From Paraspadella gotoi (lineage: Eukaryota > Chaetognatha), in assembly GCA_051294375.1 (NCBI GenBank), contig CM119267.1:7916683-7980682 (forward strand): DNA of 64,000 nt, read 5' to 3'. Shown in pieces: positions 1 to 11,057 of the stretch (position 1 is the stretch's first letter; the number at the start of each line of letters is the position of its first letter). The notes under the pieces are model-generated. The model was not told the origin of the DNA and did no database searches. It was given only the letters and a program-made list of their open reading frames with translations. The position numbers were made by a program, and so were the translations under genes.

Positions 1-43
1 GAGTACTTTCTTAACGAACCCCTTGCCCTTCCACCTTGCCCTT

Positions 44-62
44 CCACCAAGGGCCTTGGTGG
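44..62. repeat. Perfect 9-bp hairpin in unit A
   Basis: CCACCAAGG and CCTTGGTGG pair perfectly around a single G. It follows two tandem copies of CCTTGCCCTTCCA. The same hairpin is at 7649-7667 in copy 2. No function is evident. Confidence 0.7.
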
Positions 63-108
63 AAAACTATCAATTCTCCGTTTTTTGATCTTAGTGTGAA
101 TTAGAACC

Positions 109-111
<3 letters not shown>

Positions 112-184
<73 letters not shown>
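112..184. repeat. (CT)n microsatellite
   Basis: A nearly pure CT dinucleotide run, slightly interrupted. The equivalent tract in the second copy of unit A (about 7725-7800) is more interrupted. Confidence 0.95.
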
Positions 185-186
<2 letters not shown>

Positions 187-448
187 GTCTCTCTCCCTAT
201 TCAATTATTAAAAAAAACTTCTTGATTTATTTATCACAAGCGGGGAATTCGCCATCGCTGGGTCGTGTTGCCGACATTTGCGGTCGAGGGCGGAAAAGTC
301 GGGATTTTTCCGGCGCCGGGTTTCTCGAGATCGGTTCGCCTCCGCCTTTGTCGCTTTGGCCTCCATTTAGCCTCCTAGTAATCCGCCGATGAATTTTGCA
401 ACAATGTAAACATGTTTTGCTCAATAATACAAAAAGAAGAACGCGGGA

Positions 449-509
449 GGAGAGAGAAAGAAGAGAGAGAGAGAGAGAGAGAGTGAATGAGAGAGAGAGA
501 GAAGAGTGA

Positions 510-560
<51 letters not shown>

Positions 561-612
561 GGGNNNNNNNNNNNNNNNNNNNNNNNNNAGAGAGAGAGAG
601 AGAGAGACGAAC
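449..612. repeat. (GA)n microsatellite with a 25-N gap
   Basis: A long GA run broken by 25 Ns at 564-588. The second copy of unit A reads through the equivalent position (8060-8190) as plain GA repeat, so the gap hides only microsatellite. Confidence 0.95.
564..588. other. Assembly gap, 25 N
   Basis: Exactly 25 unknown bases. The same size is used at 10487, 24775 and 51119, so it is a placeholder and not a measured length. Confidence 0.99.
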
Positions 613-957
613 AGGAGGTTGAACCGAGCTAAAAACTTGGATCTTCGGAAATCCGTGTTCATTCGGTTCCATGCATTTCTTAGATTGTTTGGCGCCGGAG
701 ATATCAGAGACGGCGCCGGAAGCCTAATCAACAACGCCGGTCGCTCGACCCCCGGCGTCGCTAACTTGTATCGAATTGAGGCGGAAAAAGGTGATGGAGT
801 CGATGCTGGAGAAGAAGGTGATGTTGAAGAGGCGGATGGAGAGAGAGAGAGAAAAAGGAATTGGACTGAGTTACGGATCGCGTCAGTTGAAAAAGGAAGT
901 TGAGTCCACTCGCGTCATAAATATTAAATGATACAAGTTAGATAAGCGGATTAACTA

Positions 958-993
958 AGACAGAGAGTGAGACGAAGACAGAGAGTGAGACGA
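958..993. repeat. Two 18-bp tandem units
   Basis: The unit AGACAGAGAGTGAGACGA occurs twice in direct succession. It is conserved in the second copy of unit A near 8540-8575. Confidence 0.85.
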
Positions 994-1442
994 TCGAGAT
1001 GAATTGCTGATTAAGAAAAGAAAGAGATTTCGTCATTCGGCTTAAGCTCGAATTACGAGGCGAAAAAAAAAACGCAATGTACAGGAGAATATTTGGAATT
1101 TTGAAAGTATGAAACTTTGTTATGGCATGACGTTTTGTTCGCTTTACATATGTTTTACATTAAACTATTCACGCCTGCAAGAAAACCCTTCCAAGCCACA
1201 CCCGTCCCTACGATCTCCACTCCTCGCCGACTCTCGCTTAATTTATTGTTACAAATGAAGTCGGTTTTCTCTTCGGTTCCAAACTTGGATCTCGTCGCAT
1301 TAGTTCTATTCATTAGTCGAAACGAAAATGGCACCTGCCCGCACCTGCCCGCGCCGTGGCGAAACGGTATCGAAACGAGCCGCATCTGGAAAGGGGCAAG
1401 GTGGAGATGCGTGTTCGGCGTGAAAGGTGGAGGGGAAAGTAG

Positions 1443-1500
1443 GATTTCATTAACTTACCTATCCTCATTTCGATTTCATTAACTTACCTATCCTCATTTC
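1443..1500. repeat. Two 29-bp tandem units
   Basis: A 29-bp AT-rich unit beginning GATTTCATTAACTTACC is repeated exactly twice. It is also doubled in the second copy of unit A (about 9023-9080), so the doubling predates the A1/A2 split or is the same locus. Confidence 0.85.
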
Positions 1501-1769
1501 GATGCTTTACAAAATATTTCGGAGGAGGCGGAGATGATAGCGGCGGCGACAGTAGTGGTAGCAGTGACGTTTCATACCCGTCATTTAAAATTGTTATCAG
1601 ATCCATGCTCCAATCTCTCATTTTCAGTTGTGTCATTGGAAAACCGAAAGTCTGACTTCGGGAGATTAACGGAAGAAACGTTTAACCAAATAAATTCGAC
1701 TCGGGTCTCTGAGATTATGAACCCCTTTAAATCCAAAGGACGCCGCATTGATATTCAATGCTCCATTTT

Positions 1770-2100
1770 ATGAGGTTATAAAGAGGTTTCTCCGCCCACG
1801 TCCTCGCCACGCCCACGTCACTTCCGGTGGCGCTCTAGAATTTGAGACCGAATTTGTCTCCATTTTTTTTGGTGGCCCTTTCCTTTTTCGCCCTTCCTTT
1901 TTCGCCTTTCCTTTTCGTCTCGTGGGTTTTTTCGTTGTCGTCGTCGCCTTGTTTATAAACGAATACTTTGACCAATGCGACGCAATATCCTCAGCCAACG
2001 AACCAATCACGAATCGAAAAGAAGAGATTCAGATTCCATTGGACGTTTCTGGATATTCGACTTATTGCGAACTCGAAAAAGCTCAGGTTAACCAATCATG
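1770..2100. promoter_or_regulatory. CCAAT-box cluster, promoter-like patch
   Basis: Four CCAAT boxes lie within 125 bp: CCAAT at 1972, 2003 and 2092, and ATTGG at 2038. An ACTTCCGG (ETS-type) motif lies upstream near 1820 and a TTATAAAG sequence near 1774. CCAAT boxes are bound by NF-Y in animals. No downstream exon was identified, so the promoter call is inference. The same cluster is at 9546-9670 in the second copy. Confidence 0.3.
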
Positions 2101-2336
2101 AGTCTTTTAAACGAATCGAATCTCAATCGGCCATCGGCGTCATCGACTTGGATTCTCAAGAAACCGAATACCCGATATATCGCCGCTTTTCAATTGGATA
2201 ATCTCGCACTTTACTCCCTCCTCCCCTTTCTCATTTTTAGCCTAAAATTCTTTGATTATTTTTATTTTTGTTGTGCCTTCATGATTGCGTTAGGAGACGA
2301 ATCTGAATATATTGCAATTTTTTTCTCACTACTGAA

Positions 2337-2370
2337 TAAGGCGTAGTGAAAGTTACATACGAAAATTCTA
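2337..2370 (+). mobile_element. Truncated left end of palindromic hAT-type MITE
   Basis: The sequence begins TAAGGCGTAGTGAAAG, the terminal repeat of the MITE that is complete at 9910-11090, and is preceded by the same target sequence CTACTGAA. It breaks off after 34 bp where a GA tract starts. The truncation is probably an assembly break in the GA repeat. Confidence 0.75.
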
Positions 2371-2440
2371 GGGAGAGAGAGAAGAGAGAGAGAGGAGAGC
2401 AGGAGAGAGAGAGAGAGACGAGAGAGAGAGAGAGAAATAT
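2371..2440. repeat. (GA)n tract
   Basis: An interrupted GA run that replaces the rest of the MITE in copy 1 of unit A. Confidence 0.9.
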
Positions 2441-2779
2441 CAATATCATTAATAGTTCACCTCAAAGTTACTAAAAATCGCATGCAAATTGATAGCAACC
2501 AAAATTTAAGTATCTTTTTAAATTATTAGGTGTATTAAATCTTCTTTTCGTTGCGTAGAAGCGATTAGCAAAAACAAATTTGAGATTCAACAACAAATAA
2601 ATAAACAATCGTTGTCGAATCTGCAAATTTTGTTTTTGCTAAAATGTTAATTAAAAAAAAAGAAACATCTCTTAATTTTGTTCCCACTACTCTTCTCTCT
2701 TACCGTCACAGACATCACCTCACCGTACTTTCGCCCCCCTTTCGAAAACCGAGAATCCACTTCCTCGATTCAAACGCCT
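2441..2779. other. AT-rich non-coding DNA
   Basis: Single-copy AT-rich sequence with no open frame of note. The words CAAATTTG and TTTTTGCTAA recur within it. Nothing recognisable was seen. Confidence 0.6.
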
Positions 2780-3080
2780 AACTCGTTTTATTGTCACTCG
2801 TAAAATCCCCTTTGGTGTTCAAACGCCCGCGCGTTTTTGCGCCTCTGTGAGCGAGGACATAGTACGTGCGCTCAATGCGAGGACTGTCAGCATCGTTTCG
2901 CTTTAACACGTCTACACCTCGGAAGCTCTCGGCCCACCACGAGTTTTGCACGCGCGGCGCAACGAAGGGGCACGCAAAGGCACGCAATGGCGGCGCGGGA
3001 GCGTTCGCGAGGCCAGGTTGACGTGGCAGGTTATAAAAAGACGTTTCCTTCGCTGCCTGTCGAAGGAGAACGAAGGGGGG
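2780..3080. promoter_or_regulatory. CpG-rich patch with TATA-like box
   Basis: About 300 bp of CpG-rich DNA (many GCGC and CGCG words) between AT-rich flanks, with TATAAAAAG at 3032-3040 and a (GA)n tract starting near 3121. The composition and TATA box are what the sequence shows. That it is a promoter is inference, and no downstream exon was recognised. Confidence 0.25.
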
Positions 3081-3120
3081 GGGGGCGGGAGTGAGAAGGG
3101 AAAGACTGTCGAGCTGAGTG

Positions 3121-3148
3121 GAGAGAGATGAGAGAGAGAGAGAGAGAG

Positions 3149-3200
<52 letters not shown>

Positions 3201-3221
3201 AGAAGAAGAGAGAGAGAGCTC
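3121..3221. repeat. (GA)n microsatellite
   Basis: A long GA run with a few interruptions, directly after the CpG-rich patch. Confidence 0.95.
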
Positions 3222-4090
3222 GAAGCGACGCGGGGGAAATATTTTCGAGTTGAAATTTTGAACCCAAGCGAGAGGAAAGCTGAGGGAGGGTGAATACGCG
3301 GAGAGAGAAGAGAAAAGGAGGAAGAAGAGAAAAAAGGTTGGAGAGATTGATTATAGAGATTAAAGAAAAAAAAATTGTATTTTCTATATAATTCAAGAAC
3401 GATGTTCTTTAAACTTCAAAGGCGATAAGTGAAGATGTATTGAAGCCTTTTAGATGATTTTATTATTCATTAAATGACAATAGAGATCAAGAAATGATTT
3501 ATTATGTCTAAATTAACAGACAGGAAAGATTGTGTTTTACCTAATTCCAGAAGCCTCTTTCTTCGCGTCATAAAATTAAAAATACATTATGTTATGTTTA
3601 GCTTAGGTTTTACATTCATCTTTATCAACAGATATAGTACGTACTTATTATTTAAAAAAATTATTTCTATATCTAGTACGTTTATCACTTGAATATAATT
3701 ATAACCGAAATCTCTTTATTCTAAAAAAAAATTAATAAATTAAAAAAATTAATAATTAAAAAGTAAATCATCTAACTTTCATAGAATTATATCTGTGTCT
3801 GTCAAAAGGAATAGTTAAATATTAAATAATGAAATCGAAAGTTGAGAGCTGAGACTATTGGAGATCGTGAGAGATTGAGATGAGAATCAGGGAAGAGACA
3901 ATTCGAATGACGACGACAGTTACGAACAAAGTCGAGGTGACGGTCAAAAGGACAGAAGTTGACTCGAGATCTCGAAGAAGAATAATAAGAATAAGAAGTA
4001 TGAAGAAGAAAAAGAATGAAAAGGTGAATGAAAGGGTAAAAGAAAGAATATCGTCCGAATCTGAAAAAAAAAGATTTACAAAACCAAAAT
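3222..4090. other. AT-rich non-coding DNA
   Basis: AT-rich and stop-rich in all frames apart from a short Lys/Arg-rich stretch at 3880-4090 that reflects purine-rich composition. No domain or splice pattern could be supported. Confidence 0.6.
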
Positions 4091-4850
4091 AAATAATCTC
4101 TGCTTCATGATGGAGAAGAATAAGAAAAGCCGCTTTACTTGACGCAAACTATTAATCGTAACAATCGAAAAAAACAACAAAAAAACAAACTGCTCGAAAG
4201 CTATTTTTAAAATCTTTTTTAAACTATACATTTTAACATTACCATCTGCATCCTCTTTCCTTTTCCGCCAATATCCGCGTCTACCCTCTTTTCTTACCTC
4301 TCCCTCCCTCCCCTTCTCTTCTCCCTCTCCCTCCCTCCCCCTCCCCCTTCTCCCCCTCACTCCTCTCTCTCCTCCTCCTCCCCTTCCCCACAGTCTCCCC
4401 TCTCGACCTTGATTCCCCATCAATAAGTATAGCGAGCGGCGATGATCAATTGCGGCCGCGTGGAAATCGGTTCATCCTCAGCCGCAGCTTTCTCTCGCAT
4501 CCGGGGAGGCAAATATCCGCGACCTCGGACCCAGATGCTCCTGTTTCGATGGAGGCGCTGGCGAGTCCCGTTCGCTTTAACAGAGTACAGTAAATGGATA
4601 GAGTCTACGTCTATTATAGAAATTCTAAAAGGCATTGGGTTCGTTGGAAAACACAGGCTCAACTTTTGGCTTTTTCTTATTCTTGGGGAAAAAAAAAGGA
4701 CATCTTGTTTAAAAGGTACAAACGTCGTCAGCCTTTTGGGCCATAATCAATATTTAAATGGGAAACTGCGTCAAAAAAAGACTTTAAACAAGATGAGCTG
4801 GTTTTCTTTGTCGTAGGGACTGCAGAGGTTGCGATAAAAGAATGAAAGAA
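4091..4850. other. Pyrimidine-rich tract then mixed single-copy DNA
   Basis: 4250-4400 is an imperfect CCTCTC-rich tract. 4440-4840 is mixed sequence with a 124-codon open frame that has no recognisable domain and no convincing coding character. Confidence 0.5.
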
Positions 4851-4894
4851 AGAAAACAAAAGAGAAAAAGAAGAAAGAAAGAAGAAAGAAGAAA

Positions 4895-4961
<67 letters not shown>

Positions 4962-4965
4962 AAAA
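4850..4965. repeat. (GAAA)n microsatellite
   Basis: Tetranucleotide GAAA repeat, clean from about 4894 to 4953 and degenerate before that. Confidence 0.95.
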
Positions 4966-5039
4966 AAGAACATACATTTTAAGCTTTTAAAAAAAAACTT
5001 CTATATCACCACCAAAAAAGTAGAATAGAGAAAAAGGAA

Positions 5040-5165
5040 GGTGAGGAGGCGGCGGTTGCGGCGGCGGGTTGCGGCGGCGGCGGCCGCGCCGTCACCATGG
5101 CATCAGGAGATCGCGCGAGCTTCACCGCCACGTGGTGAAAAAAGCGGCGCCTCGAGTGGCGCCCG
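5040..5165 (+). promoter_or_regulatory. GGC-rich block with a strong-context ATG
   Basis: A GGTTGCGGCGGCGG-rich block (5047-5095) leads to GTCACCATGG, a near-ideal Kozak context, with the ATG at 5097. The frame runs for 13 codons (starting Met-Ala-Ser-Gly-Asp) before TGA. A possible splice donor, GTGAAA, lies at about 5134. This could be a GC-rich 5' UTR and first coding exon, but the next exon was not found and chance is a real alternative. Confidence 0.25.
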
Positions 5166-5175
5166 ATAATCGGAA

Positions 5176-5262
<87 letters not shown>

Positions 5263-5292
5263 AGAGAGATAGAGAGAGCGTGAGAGAGAAGA
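5176..5292. repeat. (GA)n microsatellite
   Basis: A GA run over more than 110 bp with minor interruptions. Confidence 0.95.
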
Positions 5293-5862
5293 GTAGACAA
5301 GGTAACGACATGAATGCCGAAGCTGAGATGAGATAAAGAGAAGGCGAATTCCAGGGGTGAACTGAAAAAATGTATGTACTAAACAACGAATAATAAAAAG
5401 AGAAAAAGTTTGAAACTATTTGAAAGGTCAGAATTATAAATAGATGAAAACCGAGAGAGTCATTAAGAATTAAGAGTACAAAAAGTTGGGATTGAAAACT
5501 TGGTTTTTCATCCAGAAACAAAAAGTCAAACCGGTTTTACTCCTGATTAGTTCGTGGGAGATTTGCGCGTGATTGTTGGTCGCCGGTCAACGACTCGTGA
5601 TCTTTGTAACGAGATCCTCAACATGAGACAACGGGACACTTTCGTGATTAACACGCGAAAAATGAGGTGAAAATCTCAACCATTCAGAAGGAGTGACGTT
5701 GAAGTTCCAGCTTCACGATTAATAGCTTAGAATCTTGCGCTAAGAATTTCTAGGACCAGAGTTAAAAATTTTTTGAACTTGAAACAAAAGGCTACTTTGA
5801 GGAGAAGCATCTCCTTCTTTATCTATTTTCTGTTTCTCTTCTGCTCTGGCGTCTCTGTCCTC
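5293..5862. other. Single-copy non-coding DNA
   Basis: Mixed-composition sequence between a GA and a CT tract. No exon, repeat or RNA gene was seen. Confidence 0.5.
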
Positions 5863-5907
5863 TCTGTCTCTCTGTCTCTTTCTCTCTCTCTCTCTTCTCT
5901 CGTCTCT

Positions 5908-5964
<57 letters not shown>

Positions 5965-5965
5965 C
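5863..5965. repeat. (CT)n microsatellite
   Basis: An interrupted CT run, followed by a short CpG-rich stretch to about 6170 and then G-rich sequence to 6300. Confidence 0.9.
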
Positions 5966-6289
5966 GGCTCACTCGTGCTTTTTCACGTGATAATACATCG
6001 TCCCTCGTGAATCTTCTTCACCCACCTCGTCCGCGATGCTCGTCGCAGTTGGTTGCTTAGCGACGAGAGCAAAACCGGAGGGGGTGAGTTTTTGATGACG
6101 CGCTAAAAAGCCCTCGCCGCGTGGGGATTCGAGGAGGGCCGTGAATGGCGTTAGCGCCAAGCGGTGTGGAAAAGGAGTTATGAGATGGAGGAAAAATGGG
6201 GAGGAAAATCGGGAGACGGAAGGGGGGGAGGGTTTGATAAAGGAGGTGGTTGGATAGGGGGGGGGGGAAATAAGAGTGGTGGGGAATTG

Positions 6290-6450
6290 AGCGGCGGTTG
6301 GGAGAGTTAGAATCAGAAAAGTTTCACAAAATGGAGTTCTTTCAGTTGGGGCGAAATAGATTCACAAAGCGAAAGGGAAAGAAGAGAGAAAATTGGTCGG
6401 TAAGAAAACTGGAAGAGATGAGAAGATAAAAGAGGTGAGAAGGGGGGCGG

Positions 6451-6504
<54 letters not shown>

Positions 6505-6585
6505 GGGGAAGAAGTGCCGGATGGGTTATTTTGGCTGACGGATATGCCGCAGGTGCTCGTCAAAGTAAGGAGCAGAGTACGCGAA

Positions 6586-6653
<68 letters not shown>

Positions 6654-7415
6654 TACGCCGAGAAAGGATTATGGGGTCAACTGAGGATTGCGGCTGGAGG
6701 GAGAAGAAGAAAAGAAGTTTTTTGGGGCGCCGATCAAAAATGAATAAAAGATGAGGAGAGGATGACGAGGAGGATTAGGAGGAGAAAGAGGAGGAAGAGG
6801 AGGAAGAGGAGGAAGAGGAGAAGAAGGAAGGAAGGGGGAGGAAGAGACGTGGTTGAGAAATATCGGGATTTAAATATCTCGTTTTAGGTGGAGGGGGGGA
6901 AATGATTTCCGAAATGATGTATCATTGGTTTGTTTAAACCGCCTAAATTTAATGCATAACTGAGAAAATATTGCATCAAAATTCCGTCTTTTACTCTTTA
7001 TAGTTTTTAGGATTTCCTGAAGGCTGCAAACAACTATAGGCAAATTATAAGCATAAGTGGGACAGAACGACGGACAGACATACCGAGCGACCGACCGACC
7101 TACGGACCGACCGACAGACCGACCGAAAAAGTGACTTATAGAGTTGATCCGCGAGTACTCGCGGCGCTACTAAAAATATCCTCTCGAGTTGAGAAATGAA
7201 TTTTCGAAAACTGATGCTAAAAAAGCTGAACGACCCAAAATGCAACACCAAAAAAGCCTTTGAAAGTTAAAACGGTGATTGATTTTTAAGTTGTTTACTT
7301 TTTAGTCGATATTATTTTTGGGTTCGCGTGACTCGGATGGATTTGGTTTGCGTGAATCGCCTGACTAAAATTAAAAAAAAATCACTAATGGCATTAGAAA
7401 TGCGCTCGTCTTAAA
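6290..7415. repeat. Unit I, copy 1 (inverted partner at 14690-16200)
   Basis: The reverse complement of this segment aligns along most of 14690-16200. Shared landmarks include the TAATCC/GGATTA stretch near 6670, the GTGCCGGATGGG stretch near 6515 and the CAGTTTTCGAAAA stretch near 7205. This copy carries clean GA runs (6451-6500, 6588-6645), whereas the partner has many extra bases. No coding content was identified. Confidence 0.75.
7045..7185 (-). repeat. Dispersed repeat with GGTCGGTC array and 16-bp palindrome
   Basis: Read on the minus strand this is a perfect palindrome CCGCGAGTACTCGCGG (7149-7164), then TATAAGTCACTTTTTCGG, then an imperfect array of GGTC/TGTC words. The same order occurs on the plus strand at 36978-37085 and, degraded, at 15035-15200. 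It is a dispersed repeat family of unknown type. Confidence 0.65.
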
Positions 7416-7436
7416 AGTGAGAGAGAGGGAGAGAGA

Positions 7437-7606
7437 GAGTGGGGAGAGTAAAAGAGTGGGAGAGAGAGAGTGGGAGAGTAAAAGAGTGGGAGAGAGAGAG
7501 TGGGAGAGTAAAAGAGTGGGAAGAGAGAGAGTGGGAGAGTAAAAGAGTGGGAGAGAGAGAGTGGGAGAGTAAAAGAGTGGGAGAGAGAGAGTGGGAGAGT
7601 AAAAGA
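7437..7606. repeat. 30-bp minisatellite, about 5.7 copies
   Basis: The unit combines GTGGGAGAGTAAAAGA with GTGGGAGAGAGAGA (30 bp) and is repeated nearly exactly, with one copy carrying an extra base. The array ends exactly where unit A copy 2 begins. There are no variable spacers, so it is not CRISPR-like. Confidence 0.9.
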
Positions 7607-7738
7607 GTACTTTCTTAACGAAACCCCTTGCCCTTCCACCTTGCCCTTCCACCAAGGGCCTTGGTGGAAACTATCATTCTCCGTTTTTTGATCTTAGTGT
7701 GAATTAGAACCCATTCCTCTTCTCTCTCTCTCTTCTCA

Positions 7739-7776
<38 letters not shown>

Positions 7777-8114
7777 TCCTCTCTCTCTCTCTCTCGGTCT
7801 CTCTCCCTATTCAATTATTAAAAAAAAACTTCTTGATTTATTTATCACAAGCGGGGAATTCGCCATCGCTGGTCGTGTTGCCGACATTGCCGGTCGAGGC
7901 GGAAAAGTCGGGATTTTTCCGGCGCCGGGTTTCTCGAGATCGGTTCGCCCTCCGCCTTTGTCGCTTTGGCCTCCATTTAGCCTCCTAGTAATCCGCCGAT
8001 GAATTTTGCAACAATGTAAACATGTTTTGCTTCAATAATACAAAAAGAAGAACGCGGGAGGAGAGAGAAAGAAGAGAGAGAGAGAGAGAGAGAGTGAATG
8101 AGAGAGAGAGAGTG

Positions 8115-8190
<76 letters not shown>

Positions 8191-9942
8191 CGAACAGGAG
8201 GTTGAACGAGCTAAAAACTGGATCTTCGAATCCGTGTTCATTCGGTTCCATGCATTTCTTAGATTGTTTGGCGCCGGAGATATCAGAGACGGCGCCGGAA
8301 GCCTAATCAACAAACGCCGGTCGCTCGACCCCCGGCGTCGCTAACTTGTATCGAATTGAGAGCGGGAAAAAGGTGATGGAGTCGATGCTGGAGAAGAAGG
8401 TGATGTTGAAGAGGCGGATGGAGAGAGAGAGAGAAAAAGGAATTGGACTGATTACGGATCGCGTCAGTTGAAAAAGGAAGTTGAGTCCACTCGCGTCATA
8501 AATATTAAATGATACAAGTTGATAAGCGGATTAACTAAGACAGAGAGTGAGACGAAGACAGAGAGTGAGACGATCGAGATGAATTGCTGATTAAGAAAAG
8601 AAAGAGATTTCGTCATTCGGCTTAAGCTCGAATTACGAGGCGAAAAAAAAAACGCAATGTACAGGAGAATATTTGGAATTTTGAAAGTATGAAACTTTGT
8701 TATGGCATGACGTTTTGTTCGCTTTACATATGTTTTTACATTAAACTATTCACGCCTGCAAGAAAACCCTTCCAAGCCACACCCGTCCTACGATCTCCAC
8801 TCCTCGCCGACTCTCGCTTAATTTATTGTTACAAATGAAGTCGGTTTTTCTCTTCGGTTCCAAACTTGGATCTCGTCGCATTAGTTCTATTCATTAGTCG
8901 AAACGAAAATGGCACCTGCCCGCACCTGCCGCGCCGTGGCGAAACGGTATCGAAACGAGCCGCATCTGGAAAGGGGCAAGGTGGAGATGCGTGTTCGGCG
9001 TGAAAGGTGGAGGGAAAGTAGGATTTCATTAACTTACCTATCCTCATTTCGATTTCATTAACTTACCTATCCTCATTTCGATGCTTTAACAAAATATTTC
9101 GGAGGAGGCGGAGATGATAGCGGCGGCGACAGTAGTGGTAGCAGTGACGTTTCATACCCGTCATTTAAATTGTTATCAGATCCATGCTCCAATCTCTCAT
9201 TTTCAGTTGTGTCATTGGAAACCGAAAGTCTGACTTCGGGAGATTAACGGAAGAAACGTTTAACCAAATAAATTCGACTCGGGTCTCTGAGATTAGAACC
9301 CCTTTAAATCCAAAGGACGCCGCATTGATATTCAATGCTCCATTTTATGAGGTTATAAAGAGGTTTCTCCGCCCACGTCCTCGCCACGCCGTCACTTCCG
9401 GTGCGCCTCTAGAATTTGAGACCGAATTTGTCTCCATTTTTTTTGGTGGCCCTTTCCTTTTTCGCCCTTCCTTTTTCGCCTTTCCTTTTCGTCTCGTGGG
9501 TTTTTTCGTTGTCGTCGTCGCCTTGTTTATAAACGAATACTTTGACCAATGCGACGCAATATCCTCAGCCAACGAACCAATCACGAATCGAAAAGAAGAG
9601 ATTCAGATTCCATTGGACGTTTCTGGATATTCGACTTATTGCGAACTCGAAAAAGCTCAGGTTAACCAATCATGAGTCTTTTAAACGAATCGAATCTCAA
9701 TCGGCCATCGGCGTCATCGACTTGGATTCTCAAGAAACCGAATACCCGATATATCGCCGCTTTTCAATTGGATAATCTCGCACTTTACTCCTCCTCCCTT
9801 TCTCATTTTTAGCCTAAATTCTTTGATTATTTTTATTTTTGTTGTGCCTTCATGATTGCGTTAGGAGACGAATCTGAATATATTGCAATTTTTTTCTCTC
9901 ACTACTGAATAAGGCGTAGTGAAAGTTACATACGAAAATTCT
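7605..9942. repeat. Unit A, copy 2
   Basis: Matches 1-2370 along its length with scattered single-base differences and without the 25-N gap. Unlike copy 1 it continues into the complete MITE. The CCAAT cluster, tandem 18-bp and 29-bp duplications and the hairpin are all retained. Confidence 0.85.
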
Positions 9943-10486
9943 AAAAGTCAATTATGAACAACATACCATCAGTGAACATTAATTTGTAAAAAAAAAAATT
10001 TTATGTTTTTTTAATTTTTGCAGTAGGCCATATTTATATATAGTACTATCCTTATAAAATCGAAAAATTTCAAATAGGTTTTTCTTAATTTTGATTGCAG
10101 ATTTGAATTCCTCGTCAAAAGTTGATAAAAGAAAATATAAATTATTTTTAAAAGTTCTTTCATTAAGTGGGTTAAAATTAAAAAAACTATATTTAATATA
10201 TAAAAAAGTTAATTTTCAGCTTAAAATATAGCTTTTTTCTAATTTTTGACCCACTTAATGAGGAATTTTTCAAAAAGAGTTATATTTCTTTTTATAACTT
10301 TTTATGACGAATCCAAATCTGCAAAAGAATCTTAGAAAAAACTGTTTTGAAATTTTAACATTTATTGGTTTAGTACTAGTATAAATATGGCCTACTGCGT
10401 AAATTGGAAAATTTATTATAAATTGTTTTTATTACATAAATATTTATTAGTATATGTTGTTTCGTTCGTCACTTTTAGAATGTTTA
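9942..10486. repeat. MITE-1 interior, first copy
   Basis: A 545-bp body whose first half (to about 10205) is imperfectly complementary to its second half. It would fold into one long hairpin. Confidence 0.75.
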
Positions 10487-10511
10487 NNNNNNNNNNNNNN
10501 NNNNNNNNNNN
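10487..10511. other. Assembly gap, 25 N
   Basis: The gap lies exactly between two near-identical copies of the MITE interior, suggesting a failed overlap. Confidence 0.99.
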
Positions 10512-11057
10512 ATCTAAAAGTTCAATTATGAACAACAAACCATCAGTGAACATTAATTTGTAAAAAAAAATAATTTTATGTTTTTTTAATTTTTGCAGTA
10601 GGCCATATTTATATATAAGTACTATCCTTATAAAATCGAAAAATTTCAAATAGGTTTTTCTTAATTTTGATTGCAGATTTGAATTCCTCGTCAAAAGTTG
10701 ATAAAAGAAAATATAAATTATTTTAAAAGTTCTTTCATTAAGTGGGTTAAAATTAAAAAAACTATATTTAATATATAAAAAGATTAATTTTCAGCTTAAA
10801 ATATAGCTTTTTCTAATTTTGACCCACTTAATGAAGGAATTTTTCAAAAAGAGTTATATTTCTTTTTTCAACTTTTTATGACGAATCCAAATCTGCAAAA
10901 GAATCTTAGAAAAAACTGTTTTGAAATTTTAACATTTATTGTTTAGTACTAGTATAATATGGCCTACTGCGTAAATTGGAAAATTTATTATAAATTGTTT
11001 TATTACATAAATATTTATTAGTATATGTTGTTTCGTTCGTCACTTTTAGAATTTTAA
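10512..11057. repeat. MITE-1 interior, second copy
   Basis: Matches 9942-10486 base for base except for small indels. It continues into the right terminal repeat at 11081-11091. Confidence 0.75.

Larger units (their letters stand above)
1..2370. repeat. Unit A, copy 1 (about 2.37 kb)
   Basis: This stretch recurs in the same orientation at 7605-9942 with only scattered small differences. It contains a CT tract, a GA tract, a GC-rich middle, two short tandem duplications and a CCAAT-rich patch. It ends abruptly inside the left end of a MITE where a GA tract begins (2371), whereas copy 2 continues into the full MITE. No convincing coding exon was seen. Because the MITE insertion site is shared, copies 1 and 2 are probably the same locus represented twice rather than an old segmental duplication; that is inference. 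Confidence 0.85.

Noticed and set aside
487-903. Arg-Glu repeat open frame across a GA tract
   Set aside because: The frame is mostly (GA)n translated as Arg-Glu and crosses 25 N. The same applies to frames at 5069, 6393, 8022, 23466, 26749, 28014, 29057 and 37439, and to the Leu-Ser frames on the other strand.
7437-7606. Regular 30-bp repeats resembling a CRISPR array
   Set aside because: The repeats are directly tandem with no unique spacers, and the DNA is eukaryotic.
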